A stretch of 64,000 bases of DNA from DASZIT01 sp052143315 (GTDB lineage: Bacteria > Actinomycetota > Acidimicrobiia > Acidimicrobiales > RAAP-2), in the NCBI GenBank assembly GCA_052143315.1, contig JBKQTE010000054.1:1-64000 (forward strand). Direction: 5' to 3'. The notes below the pieces were generated by a model, which saw only the letters and a list, made by a program, of their open reading frames with translations, had not been told where the DNA came from and did no database searches. A program made the position numbers and the translations under genes. Below are positions 31,056 through 39,420 of this stretch, piece by piece; the stretch's first letter is position 1, and the number at the start of each line of letters is the position of its first letter.

Positions 31056-31493
31056 CTAACGGTCCAGCTCGGAGGAGTTGCGGTGGTGCGGACGGCGTCG
31101 CCGGGCCCGCTCCCACAGGAACAGTCCGGCCAGCACCACCAGCAGCCACGACAGGTGCACGGTGGGGAGGATCGACCCCGCCGCCACCGCCACCAAGGCG
31201 ACCACCAGGAGGAAGGGGACCAGCCGCCGGCGGCGTGCGACCCGGACCGGCGGCAGCTCGTCGTCCAGCCGGGGGAGATCGTCGAAGAGCCCGTCGAGGT
31301 CACCCCGAGTGGTGGCGCCGATGGCCCGGTCGGCGCGGGTCTTGAACTCGGCCTGGTCGAGCCGGCCGTCGGCGTAGTGGCGGGCCAGCCGGTCGGCCAC
31401 TTCGTTCCGCTCGGCGTCCGAGGCCCGCAGGCTGCCATCGGGGGTGGGCGGGCGGGCCTGGCCCGGATAGACGGGGTCCCATCGGTAGCGCAT
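31056..31493 (-). CDS. DUF1707 domain membrane protein
   Basis: The 145-aa protein begins with LRASDAERNEVADRLARHYA followed by DGRLDQAEFKTRADRAIGAT. This is the DUF1707 (SHOCT-like) motif, at about residues 22-63. Two TM helices near the C-terminus follow (VPFLLVVALVAVAAGSIL and WLLVVLAGLFLW). The domain is common beside actinobacterial envelope stress genes. It ends 28 bp before the ABC ATPase gene and could be co-transcribed. Confidence 0.85.
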   Translation of the reverse strand: MRYRWDPVYPGQARPPTPDGSLRASDAERNEVADRLARHYADGRLDQAEFKTRADRAIGATTRGDLDGLFDDLPRLDDELPPVRVARRRRLVPFLLVVALVAVAAGSILPTVHLSWLLVVLAGLFLWERARRRRPHHRNSSELDR

Positions 31494-31554
31494 GGCGTGT
31501 CCTTCTTCTTCGGTCGGTGGAGGCGGTGGAGGCGTACGGGCGGGGCGGGCGGCG

Positions 31555-31878
31555 TCAGCCGGCCTGGTCGCAGGCCAGCAGCTTCTCGGCCACCGACCGG
31601 TCGGCCCCTTCCTCGGGGATGAGGAGCCACCCGGCCAGGTAGACGGGGACGGCGAGGCCGCCGCACAGGGCGAGCGCCACGAACCCGATCCTGACCAGCG
31701 TGGGGTCGATACCCAGGTAGTCGGCCAGGCCGCCGGCCACGCCGACCAGCATCCGGCCGTCCCGAAGTCGGTGGAGGCGCTCGGTGGGAGACGGCGGGCC
31801 GGAGCCGGGGGTGGCGGTTCCGCGGTCGGTGGCGGTTCCGGTGTCGTCGGTGGCGGTTGGATCGGTGGCGGCGTTCAT
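31555..31878 (-). CDS. PspC-domain membrane protein
   Basis: The 107-aa product has a Thr/Asp-rich N-terminus and then LRDGRMLVGVAGGLADYLGI followed by DPTLVRIGFVALALCGGLAV and PVYLAGWLLIPEE. This is the PspC signature with one re-entrant or TM segment. PspC is linked to membrane stress sensing. The ATG at 31878 is divergent from the PspC-kinase gene, so shared control by that two-component system is plausible. Confidence 0.85.
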   Translation of the reverse strand: MNAATDPTATDDTGTATDRGTATPGSGPPSPTERLHRLRDGRMLVGVAGGLADYLGIDPTLVRIGFVALALCGGLAVPVYLAGWLLIPEEGADRSVAEKLLACDQAG

Positions 31879-31961
31879 ACCGTCAGTGTGGCCATCCCCG
31901 GTGGCCGACGATATCCGGCACGACCCTGAACGGACCCTGACCCCGACCCTCACCGGTCAGG

Positions 31962-33398
31962 GTGATCCCCGATGGTCGCCGGACCCGGGGTGCGCGATCA
32001 TCGGGTATCGCCGAACATCCACACCCCACCACCGGTGCGTCCGGGGCACCGGCGCCCGGGCTCCCCGTCGGTGCCGGCGGCTCGTGCCGCGACACCCCGG
32101 GCCGCCGGCACCGGGTCCCCCCGGCCTCGCCGGAGCGGGAGCCGCGCCGCCACGGTGGTCGATGGCACCACCCGGGCCGGCGGGGGCGGCTCCGGCGCAG
32201 CTCCGGGACCCGGGTGGTGGCCGGAGTCTGCGGCGGCATCTCCCAGACCACCGGCATCGACGTCACCCTGGTGCGGGTCGCCTTCGTCCTGATGACGCTG
32301 GGCAGCGGGGTGGGCCTCCTGATCTACGCGGTGGCCTGGCTCCTCGTCCCCCTCGAGGGCGAGGCCACCTCGATCCTCTCCCGGGCCACCACCGACCGGC
32401 GGGGCATCCGGCTGGTCGTCGCCATCGTGCCCATCCTGGTGGTGGCGCAGATCGTGGCGGTCACCCTGCACATCGGATTCCTGGGCTCGTTCATCTGGCC
32501 GGTGTTCCTGGCGACCGGTGCGGCCATCCTGATCCGGCGCAACGCCAGCGACGAGGAGCGGGTGTGGATCAACGACGCCCTGATGCCCATGCTCCACACC
32601 GGTGCCGGTCGGCCGGCATGGCGCCTGGCCGGCCGGGTGGCGGTCGGTGTGGCTCTCGGGATCGGCGGCATGGTGCTCCTGATCCAAGGAGGACCGGTCG
32701 GCAAGGCGTTGCGGCCGGTGGGCGGCGCCATCTTGCTGGTGGCGGGCATCGTCGTCGTCCTCGGCCCGTGGTGGATCAGCCTGGTGAGAGACCTGATGGC
32801 GGAGCGACAGGCCCGGGCGCTGGCCGAGGAGCGGGCACAGATGGCGGCCCACGTCCACGACTCGGTCCTCCAGACGCTGGCTCTGATCCAGCGTTCGGCC
32901 GACGACCCCCAGCACGTGGTGCGCCTGGCCCGCACCCAGGAACGCGAGCTCCGGTCGTGGCTGTTCGAGGGCCGGCCGCCGGGCACCGTCGGCGGGGAGG
33001 CGGCCACCCTGGCCGAGGGCGTCGAGATGCTGCAGCGCCAGGTCGAGGCCGACCACGGCATCGCCGTCCAGGCGGTGGTGGTGGGGAACTGCCCGCTGAC
33101 CGACGGGCTGCGGGCACTCCTCGACGCCGCCCGGGAGGCCACCGTCAACGCCGCCAAGTGGTCGGGGGAGGCGGAGGTGTCGCTCTATGCCGAGGTCGAG
33201 CGGAGCTCGGTGATGCTCTACGTCCGTGACCGGGGTCGGGGGTTCGACCCGGCGACCGTCCCCGGGGACCGCCAGGGCATCGCCCGGTCGATCCGGGCCC
33301 GGATGGCCCGGGCCGGGGGCTCGGCGTGCATCCGTTCGTCCCCGGGCCGGGGCACCGAGGTCGAGCTGCGCATGCCGAGGCGGGAACCGGCCCGATGA
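31962..33398 (+). CDS. PspC-domain sensor histidine kinase (HisKA_3 type, LiaS-like)
   Basis: After a long disordered N-terminus the protein has a PspC domain (GTRVVAGVCGGISQTTGIDV, then FVLMTLGSGVGLLIYAVAWL), further TM helices and a coiled segment. The phosphoacceptor His lies in MAAHVHDSVLQTLALIQR. The ATPase domain has EATVNAAKWSG (N box), DRGRGFD and GRGTEVEL. The start is uncertain: GTG 31962 gives 478 aa, but a later GTG near 32212 would begin at the PspC domain. Its stop overlaps the regulator's ATG. It probably senses membrane stress and drives the nearby PspC/ABC genes. Confidence 0.85.
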   Translation: MIPDGRRTRGARSSGIAEHPHPTTGASGAPAPGLPVGAGGSCRDTPGRRHRVPPASPEREPRRHGGRWHHPGRRGRLRRSSGTRVVAGVCGGISQTTGIDVTLVRVAFVLMTLGSGVGLLIYAVAWLLVPLEGEATSILSRATTDRRGIRLVVAIVPILVVAQIVAVTLHIGFLGSFIWPVFLATGAAILIRRNASDEERVWINDALMPMLHTGAGRPAWRLAGRVAVGVALGIGGMVLLIQGGPVGKALRPVGGAILLVAGIVVVLGPWWISLVRDLMAERQARALAEERAQMAAHVHDSVLQTLALIQRSADDPQHVVRLARTQERELRSWLFEGRPPGTVGGEAATLAEGVEMLQRQVEADHGIAVQAVVVGNCPLTDGLRALLDAAREATVNAAKWSGEAEVSLYAEVERSSVMLYVRDRGRGFDPATVPGDRQGIARSIRARMARAGGSACIRSSPGRGTEVELRMPRREPAR

Positions 33399-34057
33399 GC
33401 GCGGTGGAACGGCCCCGGGTCTTTCTGGTCGACGACCACGCCGTGTTCCGGTCGGGGGTGCGGACCGAGCTGGGTGACGGGGTCGATCTGGTCGGGGAGG
33501 CGGACGACGTCGATGCAGCCGTCGAGCTGATCGGCGAGCGGGTCCCCGACGTCGTGCTCCTCGACGTCCACCTCCCCGGCGGCGGCGGCCTGGCGGTCTT
33601 GCGGGGCGTGCTCCCCCATCATCCGGAGGTCCGGTTCCTGGCCCTGTCGGTGTCCGACGCCCCCGAGGACGTCATCGCGGTGATCCGGGCCGGGGCCAGG
33701 GGGTACATCACCAAGACCATCTCCGGACAGGAGCTGCTCCAGGCGGTCCGCCGGGTGGCGGCCGGTGACGCGGTGTTCTCCCCGCGCCTGGCCGGCTTCG
33801 TGCTCGATGCCTTCGCCGAGGGCCCGGGCGGGGTGGGTGCACCCGCCGGGCTCGACCCCGAGCTCGACCAGCTCTCCCCGCGTGAGCGCGAGGTGCTGCG
33901 CCTGATCGCCCGGGGGTACACGTACAAGGAGGTGGCCCGGGACCTGACCATCTCGGCCAAGACGGTGGAGTCGCACGTGTCGTCGGTGCTGCGGAAGCTG
34001 CAGCTCTCGACACGCCATGAGCTGACCAAGTGGGCCACCGACCGACGTCTGGTCTGA
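33395..34057 (+). CDS. LuxR/NarL-family response regulator
   Basis: The 220-aa protein has a receiver domain with FLVDDHAVFRSG, phospho-Asp in VVLLDVHLPGG and a Lys near GYITKTISG. A LuxR helix-turn-helix follows (LSPREREVLRLIARGYTYKE, then VARDLTISAKTVESHVSSVL and RKLQLSTRHEL). Its ATG overlaps the kinase stop (ATGA), so they form a matched pair. It likely regulates envelope-stress genes in this block. Confidence 0.93.
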   Translation: MSAVERPRVFLVDDHAVFRSGVRTELGDGVDLVGEADDVDAAVELIGERVPDVVLLDVHLPGGGGLAVLRGVLPHHPEVRFLALSVSDAPEDVIAVIRAGARGYITKTISGQELLQAVRRVAAGDAVFSPRLAGFVLDAFAEGPGGVGAPAGLDPELDQLSPREREVLRLIARGYTYKEVARDLTISAKTVESHVSSVLRKLQLSTRHELTKWATDRRLV

Positions 34058-34388
34058 CTGCCGGCAGTGCCGGTCGCCAGGGGTAGGGCCACTCCGACCG
34101 GGAGTTTGTCGGGATATCTAGCCGGATATGGCCGTCTGGCTATAAATCCGTCTCCAGAGACCCCCGGCGCCCCGACGGCGGTTCCCGGCAGCTCAATTCT
34201 CCAGTTGTGACAGACGTGCCAAGTTGGCAGACCTGCCACATGTCGAGAACCGGCCCCGCCGGGCCCTACCTTGACGGGCTCCGAGCCGTCCGTTCCACGT
34301 CTGCTCGAACCGGTCGGACCAGGCGCCGAGCTGCCGGCACGTACCTATCTACCCTGGTCCGATCGGCCCTCCGTGCGAGACTGGCGGG
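34058..34388. other. Intergenic region with hairpin and palindrome
   Basis: An imperfect inverted repeat GGATATCTAGCC / GGCTATAAATCC (34112-34123 and 34138-34149; 10 of 12 pair) could form a hairpin after the regulator gene. Further on, TGCCAAGTTGGCA (34217-34229) is a perfect palindrome about 160 bp before the methyltransferase gene and may be an operator. No coding sequence is evident. Confidence 0.4.
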
Positions 34389-35171
34389 ATGAGGGATGGC
34401 CGGGCGTCGCTGACGGCACAGCGGGTGGCCGCCCAACGGCTCACCTTCGACCGCCTCGAGGCGCCGTTCGGAGACCCGGACAGTGACGAACGCCTGGCCA
34501 GTGACGTCGCCTCCGAGGTCGGTCCGGTGGGCATCGGCCCCATGACCCGCTACCTCTCGGCCCGGACCCGGTTCTTCGACCGGGTGGTGGTCACCGCCCT
34601 CGACGGGGGGACGACCCAGGTGGTGGTGGCCGGGGCCGGCTACGACGGGCGGTCCCTGCGCTACGCCAAGCCCGGTGTCGCCTGGTTCGAGGTCGACCAC
34701 CCCGACACCCAGGCGGACAAGCGCCGGCGGCTCGACCGGCTCGGCATCGCCACGCCGGGGACCACCTTCGTCGCCGCCGACTTCACCGAGGGCGGCCTGC
34801 CCGTCGCCCTCCGGGACGCGGGCCACGACCCGGCCGTGCCCACCCTCTTCCTGTGCGAGGGGGTGGCCGTCTACCTCGAACCGGCGGTGCTCGCATCCCT
34901 CGTCGAGTCGCTCCGCCGGGTCGCCGCCCCGGGCAGCCGGCTGGCCATCAGCCTGTCGGTCACCGACGGTGGCGAGGAGTTGGCAACGCGCCGCCGGATC
35001 TTCGACGAGGCGGTCGCCGCCCTGGGTGAACCGACCCGGAGCGTGCTGACGGCGGGCGACGCCGAAGCCCTGTTCCACGCCACCGGTTGGCGCTCGGTGC
35101 CGTCCGCCGTCGATCCCCACACCGTGGCGAGCACCCGGCGCGCCGGCTTCGTCACCGCCGAGCCGGCCTGA
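34389..35171 (+). CDS. SAM-dependent methyltransferase (TIGR00027/LCM family)
   Basis: The 260-aa protein has TRYLSARTRFFDRVVVTALD, VVVAGAGYDGRSLRY (SAM motif I), WFEVDHPDTQADKRRRL and LFLCEGVAVYLEPAVLASLV. This is the pattern of the large actinobacterial family of putative O-methyltransferases related to leucine carboxyl methyltransferase. The substrate is unknown. It stands alone, with the amidase 98 bp downstream on the same strand. Confidence 0.88.
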   Translation: MRDGRASLTAQRVAAQRLTFDRLEAPFGDPDSDERLASDVASEVGPVGIGPMTRYLSARTRFFDRVVVTALDGGTTQVVVAGAGYDGRSLRYAKPGVAWFEVDHPDTQADKRRRLDRLGIATPGTTFVAADFTEGGLPVALRDAGHDPAVPTLFLCEGVAVYLEPAVLASLVESLRRVAAPGSRLAISLSVTDGGEELATRRRIFDEAVAALGEPTRSVLTAGDAEALFHATGWRSVPSAVDPHTVASTRRAGFVTAEPA

Positions 35172-35269
35172 CCCCGGCCGGGGTCACGACCACCCCGAGG
35201 GCATCGGGTGCCGGCCGGAGCCGTCGGGCGCCCCAGGCTCCACGCCGCCCACGCAGTACGTTGGGGCCG

Positions 35270-36831
35270 ATGAGCCGACGGGTCCTGACCTTCGTCGCCG
35301 GAACGGTGACCCTGGTCACCATCGTCGGCACCCTCGCCCTGCCGGCCGGTGCCGGCCGCCCGGCCTCCCCGGCGGAGCACCGCCGGTCGTCGGCGGCCCG
35401 GCCCGTCAGCAGCCACGTGGTGGTGGGCATGGCCGCCGACCCGGTCACCAGCGGCTACTGGGAGGTGGCCGCCGACGGCGCCGTCTTCAGCTTCGGTGCC
35501 CCCTACTACGGCTCGATGGGCGGCACCCCACTGAACCAGCCGATCGTCGGCATGGCCGCCACGCCCGGCGGCGGCGGGTACTGGCTGGTGGCCGCCGACG
35601 GCGGCATCTTCGCCTTCGGCGACGCCGACTTCCACGGGTCGATGGGCGGCACCCCGCTGAACCAGCCGATTGTCGGCATCGCCGCCGACCCGGTCACCGG
35701 CGGCTACTGGCTGGTGGCCGCCGACGGCGGGCTGTTCAGCTTCGACGCTCCCTTCCTCGGTTCGATGGGCGGCGCACCGCTGAACCAGCCGGTGGTCGGC
35801 ATGGCCACCACGCCCGGCGGCGGCGGCTACCGGCTGGTGGCCGCCGACGGCGGCATCTTACCTTCGGCGACGCCGCCTTCCACGGGTCGACGGGCGGCAC
35901 CCCGCTCGACCGGCCGATCGTGGCCATCGCCGCCGACCCGGTCACCGGCGGCTACTGGCTGGTGGCCGCCGACGGCGGGCTGTTCAGCTTCGACGCTCCC
36001 TTCCTCGGTTCGATGGGCGGCCAGGTCATCGACCGGGCGATCGTCGGGATGGCCTGGAGCGGGAACGGGCAGGGCTACTGGCTGGCCGGAGCCGACGGCG
36101 GGGTCTACTCGTTCGGGAACGCCGCCTTCCAGGGGTCGGTGGCCGTGCTCCCGCTGGCCGGGCTGACGGTGGCCATCGACCCGGGCCACGACGGTGGGAA
36201 CGGTGGCGACCCGGCGTACATCGACCAGCCGATCGACGGTGGTGGCTTCACCGAGCCGTGTGACACCGCCGGCTCCTCCACCGACGACGGCTACCCCGAG
36301 CACGCCTTCAACTTCGACGTGGCCACCCGGGCCGAGGCCCTGCTGGAGGCCGAGGGTGCCACGGTGGTGCTCACCCGGACCACCGACGACGGCGTCGGCC
36401 CCTGCGTCGATGTCAGGGCGGCCATCGGCAACGATGCCCACGCGGCGGCGGCCATCTCCATCCACGCCGACGGGGGCCCGCCCGACGGGCGGGGATTCGC
36501 AGTCATCGAGCCGGCGCCGGTGGTGAGCTCGATCAGCGACAACACCGCCATCGTCGCCCCCTCGGCCCAACTGGGGGCCGACGTGGCCAGCGCCTTCGGA
36601 GCCGACACCGGCGAACCGCCCTCCACCTACGACGGCGAGGACGGCCTCGACGTCCGGGACAACTTAGGGGGACTGAACCTGTCCACGGTGCCCAAGGTGC
36701 TGATCGAGTGCGCCAACATGCGCAACGCCACCGACGCCGCCCTGATCGAGACGCCCCAGTGGCGCCAGCAGGCCGCCCAGGGGATCACCGACGGCATCAC
36801 CGCCTACCTGGTCGCCGGCGAGCGGGCCTGA
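35270..36831 (+). pseudogene. N-acetylmuramoyl-L-alanine amidase with surface repeats, interrupted by a frameshift
   Basis: Reading frame 1 (from ATG 35270) encodes a signal peptide and tandem repeats of about 40 residues such as GYWLVAADGGIFAFGDADFH. At about 35859 the text GGCATCTTACC lacks one base compared with the earlier repeat (GGCATCTTCGCC), so frame 1 derails to a stop at 36166. A second frame resumes the repeats and continues into an Amidase_3 domain: LTVAIDPGHDGGN, a Glu-containing middle, AAISIHADGGP and KVLIECANMRN (His, Glu, His and catalytic Glu). This enzyme would cut peptidoglycan stem peptides outside the cell. Either the gene is broken or the deletion is a sequence error. 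Confidence 0.8.
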
Positions 36832-36841
36832 GGGGACGTCC

Positions 36842-37477
36842 ATGGCGCCTGGAGCCGGGGCACCCGTCCGGGGGAAGGGTCGGTGCCCGTGGGCCGAGAG
36901 CTCGGAGGCCATGCGCGTCTACCACGACGACGAGTGGTGCGTGCCGTCCCACGACGACCGGTACCTGTTCGAGATGCTGGTGCTGGAGGGCGCCCAGGCC
37001 GGGCTGTCATGGTCGACCATCCTCAACAAGCGGGACCACTACCGGCAGGCCTTCGACGGCTTCGAGCCGGCGCGGATCGCCCGGTACGGGGAGGAGAGGA
37101 TCGCTCAGCTGCTCGACGACCCTGGGATCGTCCGCAACCGCCTCAAGGTCCGGGGGGCGGTGACCAACGCCCGGGCCTTTCTGGACGTGCAGCGCGAGCT
37201 CGGCTCGTTTGACGCCTACCTGTGGGAGTGGGTCGGTGGCGAGCCGGAGGTGCACCGGCCCCGGACTGCCGCCGAGCTCCCGGCCCGGTCCGAGCTCTCG
37301 GACCGGGTCAGCCGGGACCTCAAGCGGCGGGGCTTCACCTTCGTGGGGTCCACCATCGTCTACTCGTACCTGCAGGCGGCCGGCCTGGTCGAGGACCACC
37401 TGGTCGGCTGCCCGATGAAGCCCCCCGACGGGGGCCCGTCGACCGGGACCATCCGGAGCGGTGATCCCGACGCCTAG
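36842..37477 (+). CDS. tag: DNA-3-methyladenine glycosylase I
   Basis: The 211-aa enzyme has RCPWA, YHDDEW, FEMLVLEGAQAGLSWSTILN and a C-terminal VEDHLVGCP. These are the Cys/His zinc site and helix-hairpin-helix core of Tag. It removes 3-methyladenine from alkylated DNA as the first step of base excision repair. It starts 11 bp after the amidase. The length is at the upper end for Tag, with short non-conserved ends. A D12-class adenine methylase gene follows. Confidence 0.93.
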   Translation: MAPGAGAPVRGKGRCPWAESSEAMRVYHDDEWCVPSHDDRYLFEMLVLEGAQAGLSWSTILNKRDHYRQAFDGFEPARIARYGEERIAQLLDDPGIVRNRLKVRGAVTNARAFLDVQRELGSFDAYLWEWVGGEPEVHRPRTAAELPARSELSDRVSRDLKRRGFTFVGSTIVYSYLQAAGLVEDHLVGCPMKPPDGGPSTGTIRSGDPDA

Positions 37478-37522
37478 TACCGTCGTTCCGGCCATCGAGG
37501 TCCTGAACCGGAAGCCACCCAG

Positions 37523-38632
37523 GTGATCAAGTACATCGGCTCCAAACGACGACTCGTCCCCGTCCTCGGGGACCTGCTCACCCGGTCGGGGGCGGACACC
37601 GCCCTCGACCTGTTCACCGGCACCACCCGGGTGGCCCAGGAGTTCAAGCGCCGCGGGGCCAACGTGACCGCCGTGGACACCGCCCGCTACTCCGAGGTGT
37701 TCGCCGCCTGCCACATCGGCACCGACGCCACCGGTGTCGACCGCCGCCAGCTGGACGATGCCCTGGCCTACCTGTCGAGCCTGCCGGGCCGCGCCGGCTA
37801 CTTCACCGAGACGTTCTGCGTCCGGTCGCGGTACTTCCAGCCGTTCAACGGGGAGCGGGTCGACGCCATCCGGGACGCCCTCGACGCCGAGTTCGCCGAC
37901 AGCCCGCTCTTCCCGATCCTCCTGACCAGCCTGGTCTACGCCGCCGACCGGGTCGACTCCACCACCGGGCTGCAGATGGCCTACGTGAAGGAGTGGGCCC
38001 CCCGCTCGTTCCACCCGCTCGAGCTGCGGGTGCCCGAGCTCCACGCCGGAGCCGGGGCCGCCGTGCGGGCCGACGCCACCACGGTGGCGGGCGACCTGCC
38101 CACCGTCGGCCTCGCCTACCTCGACCCGCCCTACAACCAGCACCGGTACTTCACCAACTACCACATCTGGGAGACGTTGGTCGCCTGGGACGCCCCGGCC
38201 CACTACGGGGTGGCGTGCAAGCGGATCGACAGCCGGGACGAGTCCACCAAGAGCGTGTTCAACGCCACCCGCCGGATGCCCGGTGCCCTGGAGCGGACCA
38301 TCGCCGCCGTCCGGGCCGAGGTGATGGTCCTCTCCTACAACAACGAGTCGTGGGTGAGCCTGGAGGACCTGGTGACCATGTGCTCGCACCGGGGCCACGT
38401 CGGGGTGCTGGCCTTCGACTCGAAGCGGTACGTGGGCGCACAGATCGGCATCTACAACCCCAGTGGCGACAGGGTGGGGAAGGTCTCCCACCTCCGGAAC
38501 GTGGAGTACGTCCTGGTGGTGGGGCCGGAAGCCCGGGTGGCGGCCATGACCTCCCCCTACCGGCACGGTGGCGGCTTGGGCGTCCCGGCGCCGCTCCCCG
38601 AGGCCCGGCCGGCCGGCCACCAACTCCGGTAG
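37523..38632 (+). CDS. D12-class N6-adenine DNA methyltransferase
   Basis: The 369-aa enzyme begins with IKYIGSKRRLVPVL, then DLFTGTTRVAQEFKRRG (SAM motif I) and LAYLDPPYNQHRY (DPPY catalytic motif). This is the gamma-class or Dam-like arrangement (MethyltransfD12). No restriction endonuclease or specificity subunit is adjacent, so it is orphan. The GTG start at 37523 lacks a strong ribosome site. The target sequence is unknown. It could act in gene regulation, replication timing or self-protection. Confidence 0.87.
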   Translation: MIKYIGSKRRLVPVLGDLLTRSGADTALDLFTGTTRVAQEFKRRGANVTAVDTARYSEVFAACHIGTDATGVDRRQLDDALAYLSSLPGRAGYFTETFCVRSRYFQPFNGERVDAIRDALDAEFADSPLFPILLTSLVYAADRVDSTTGLQMAYVKEWAPRSFHPLELRVPELHAGAGAAVRADATTVAGDLPTVGLAYLDPPYNQHRYFTNYHIWETLVAWDAPAHYGVACKRIDSRDESTKSVFNATRRMPGALERTIAAVRAEVMVLSYNNESWVSLEDLVTMCSHRGHVGVLAFDSKRYVGAQIGIYNPSGDRVGKVSHLRNVEYVLVVGPEARVAAMTSPYRHGGGLGVPAPLPEARPAGHQLR

Positions 38633-38681
38633 GTTGGCGCCAGCGAATACCCGTCGGCTGCGAGGAGCGAGGATCCCCGTC

Positions 38682-39266
38682 ATGAACATCGTGGTCAGCA
38701 ACGTCAAGGGTGGTGTGGGGAAGACCACCACCTCCGTCTACCTGGCGGCCGCCGCCGTCGCCCGGGGCTGGGAGCCGGTGGTACTCGTCGACGCCGACCG
38801 CCAGGCCTCCTCGGCCGAGTGGTTCGAAGTCACCCCGATCGAAGGGGTGGACCTGGTCGAGGCCCCGTCCGAGCGGACGGTCACCCGGGCCCTGGGCGGG
38901 CGCCACGCCCTGGCGGTGGTGGACACCCCACCCGGCGACGAGCGGATCGTGCGGGCCGCCCTGGACAAGGCCGACGCGGTGATCATCCCCACCCGGGCCG
39001 GCGGGGTCGAGTACTCCCGGGTGGTCGCCACCCTGGAGATGATCGCCGGCGACACCCCGCGCGGGGTGGTCATCTGTGCCGCCCGTCTGGGCACCAACGA
39101 CCTGCAGGAGGCGGTCGACTGGTGGACCGAGTCGAAGGTGCCGATCTGGGGGATCATCCCCGAGCGGGTGGGGATCGCCTCCGGACCGGAGTCGAGGCTC
39201 TACCGCGAGGGGCTCGACGCCTACGACTCCGTGCTGAAGAGGGCGCTCCGCCGGCGCCCGCGCTAG
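38682..39266 (+). CDS. ParA-family ATPase (MinD/ParA, orphan)
   Basis: The 194-aa protein has the deviant Walker A VVSNVKGGVGKTTTSVYLAA at residues 4-23, a DADRQASS motif and VVDTPPGDE. This is the small ParA fold. No parB or centromere repeat is nearby. Such single ParA proteins position plasmids, chemosensors or other cargo; which one applies here is unknown. An AGGAGCGAGGA sequence precedes the ATG at 38682. Confidence 0.9.
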   Translation: MNIVVSNVKGGVGKTTTSVYLAAAAVARGWEPVVLVDADRQASSAEWFEVTPIEGVDLVEAPSERTVTRALGGRHALAVVDTPPGDERIVRAALDKADAVIIPTRAGGVEYSRVVATLEMIAGDTPRGVVICAARLGTNDLQEAVDWWTESKVPIWGIIPERVGIASGPESRLYREGLDAYDSVLKRALRRRPR

Positions 39267-39385
39267 CCAGTCCGGCGCCGCCGATCGCCGTCGCCCGTTC
39301 ACAGAGCGATGCCCCGCCCGTCACAGAGCCGAAACATGGGTGGAATACCGTGAGGGGTGACCGACCTGCGGGGCCCTGCCCCCGG

Positions 39386-39420
39386 AAAGGAGGACCGTGC
39401 ACGGGACACCGGCGCCATGA
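39386..39420 (+). promoter_or_regulatory. Strong Shine-Dalgarno with a possible 7-codon leader overlapping zwf
   Basis: AAAGGAGG (39386-39393) sits 23 nt before the zwf ATG, too far for direct use. Instead it precedes GTG 39397, which opens a 7-codon frame (VHGTPAP) whose TGA overlaps the zwf ATG (ATGA). Translation of a mini-leader coupled to zwf is possible; its spacing to the GTG (3 nt) is short. Confidence 0.3.

Noticed and set aside
35400..36150. Regularly spaced repeats resembling a CRISPR array
   Set aside because: The repeats are about 120 bp, encode WLVAADGG-type protein repeats and have no unique spacers.
38682..39266. Plasmid or chromosome partition locus
   Set aside because: A single parA without parB, parS-like repeats or a replication origin nearby is not evidence of a partition system.
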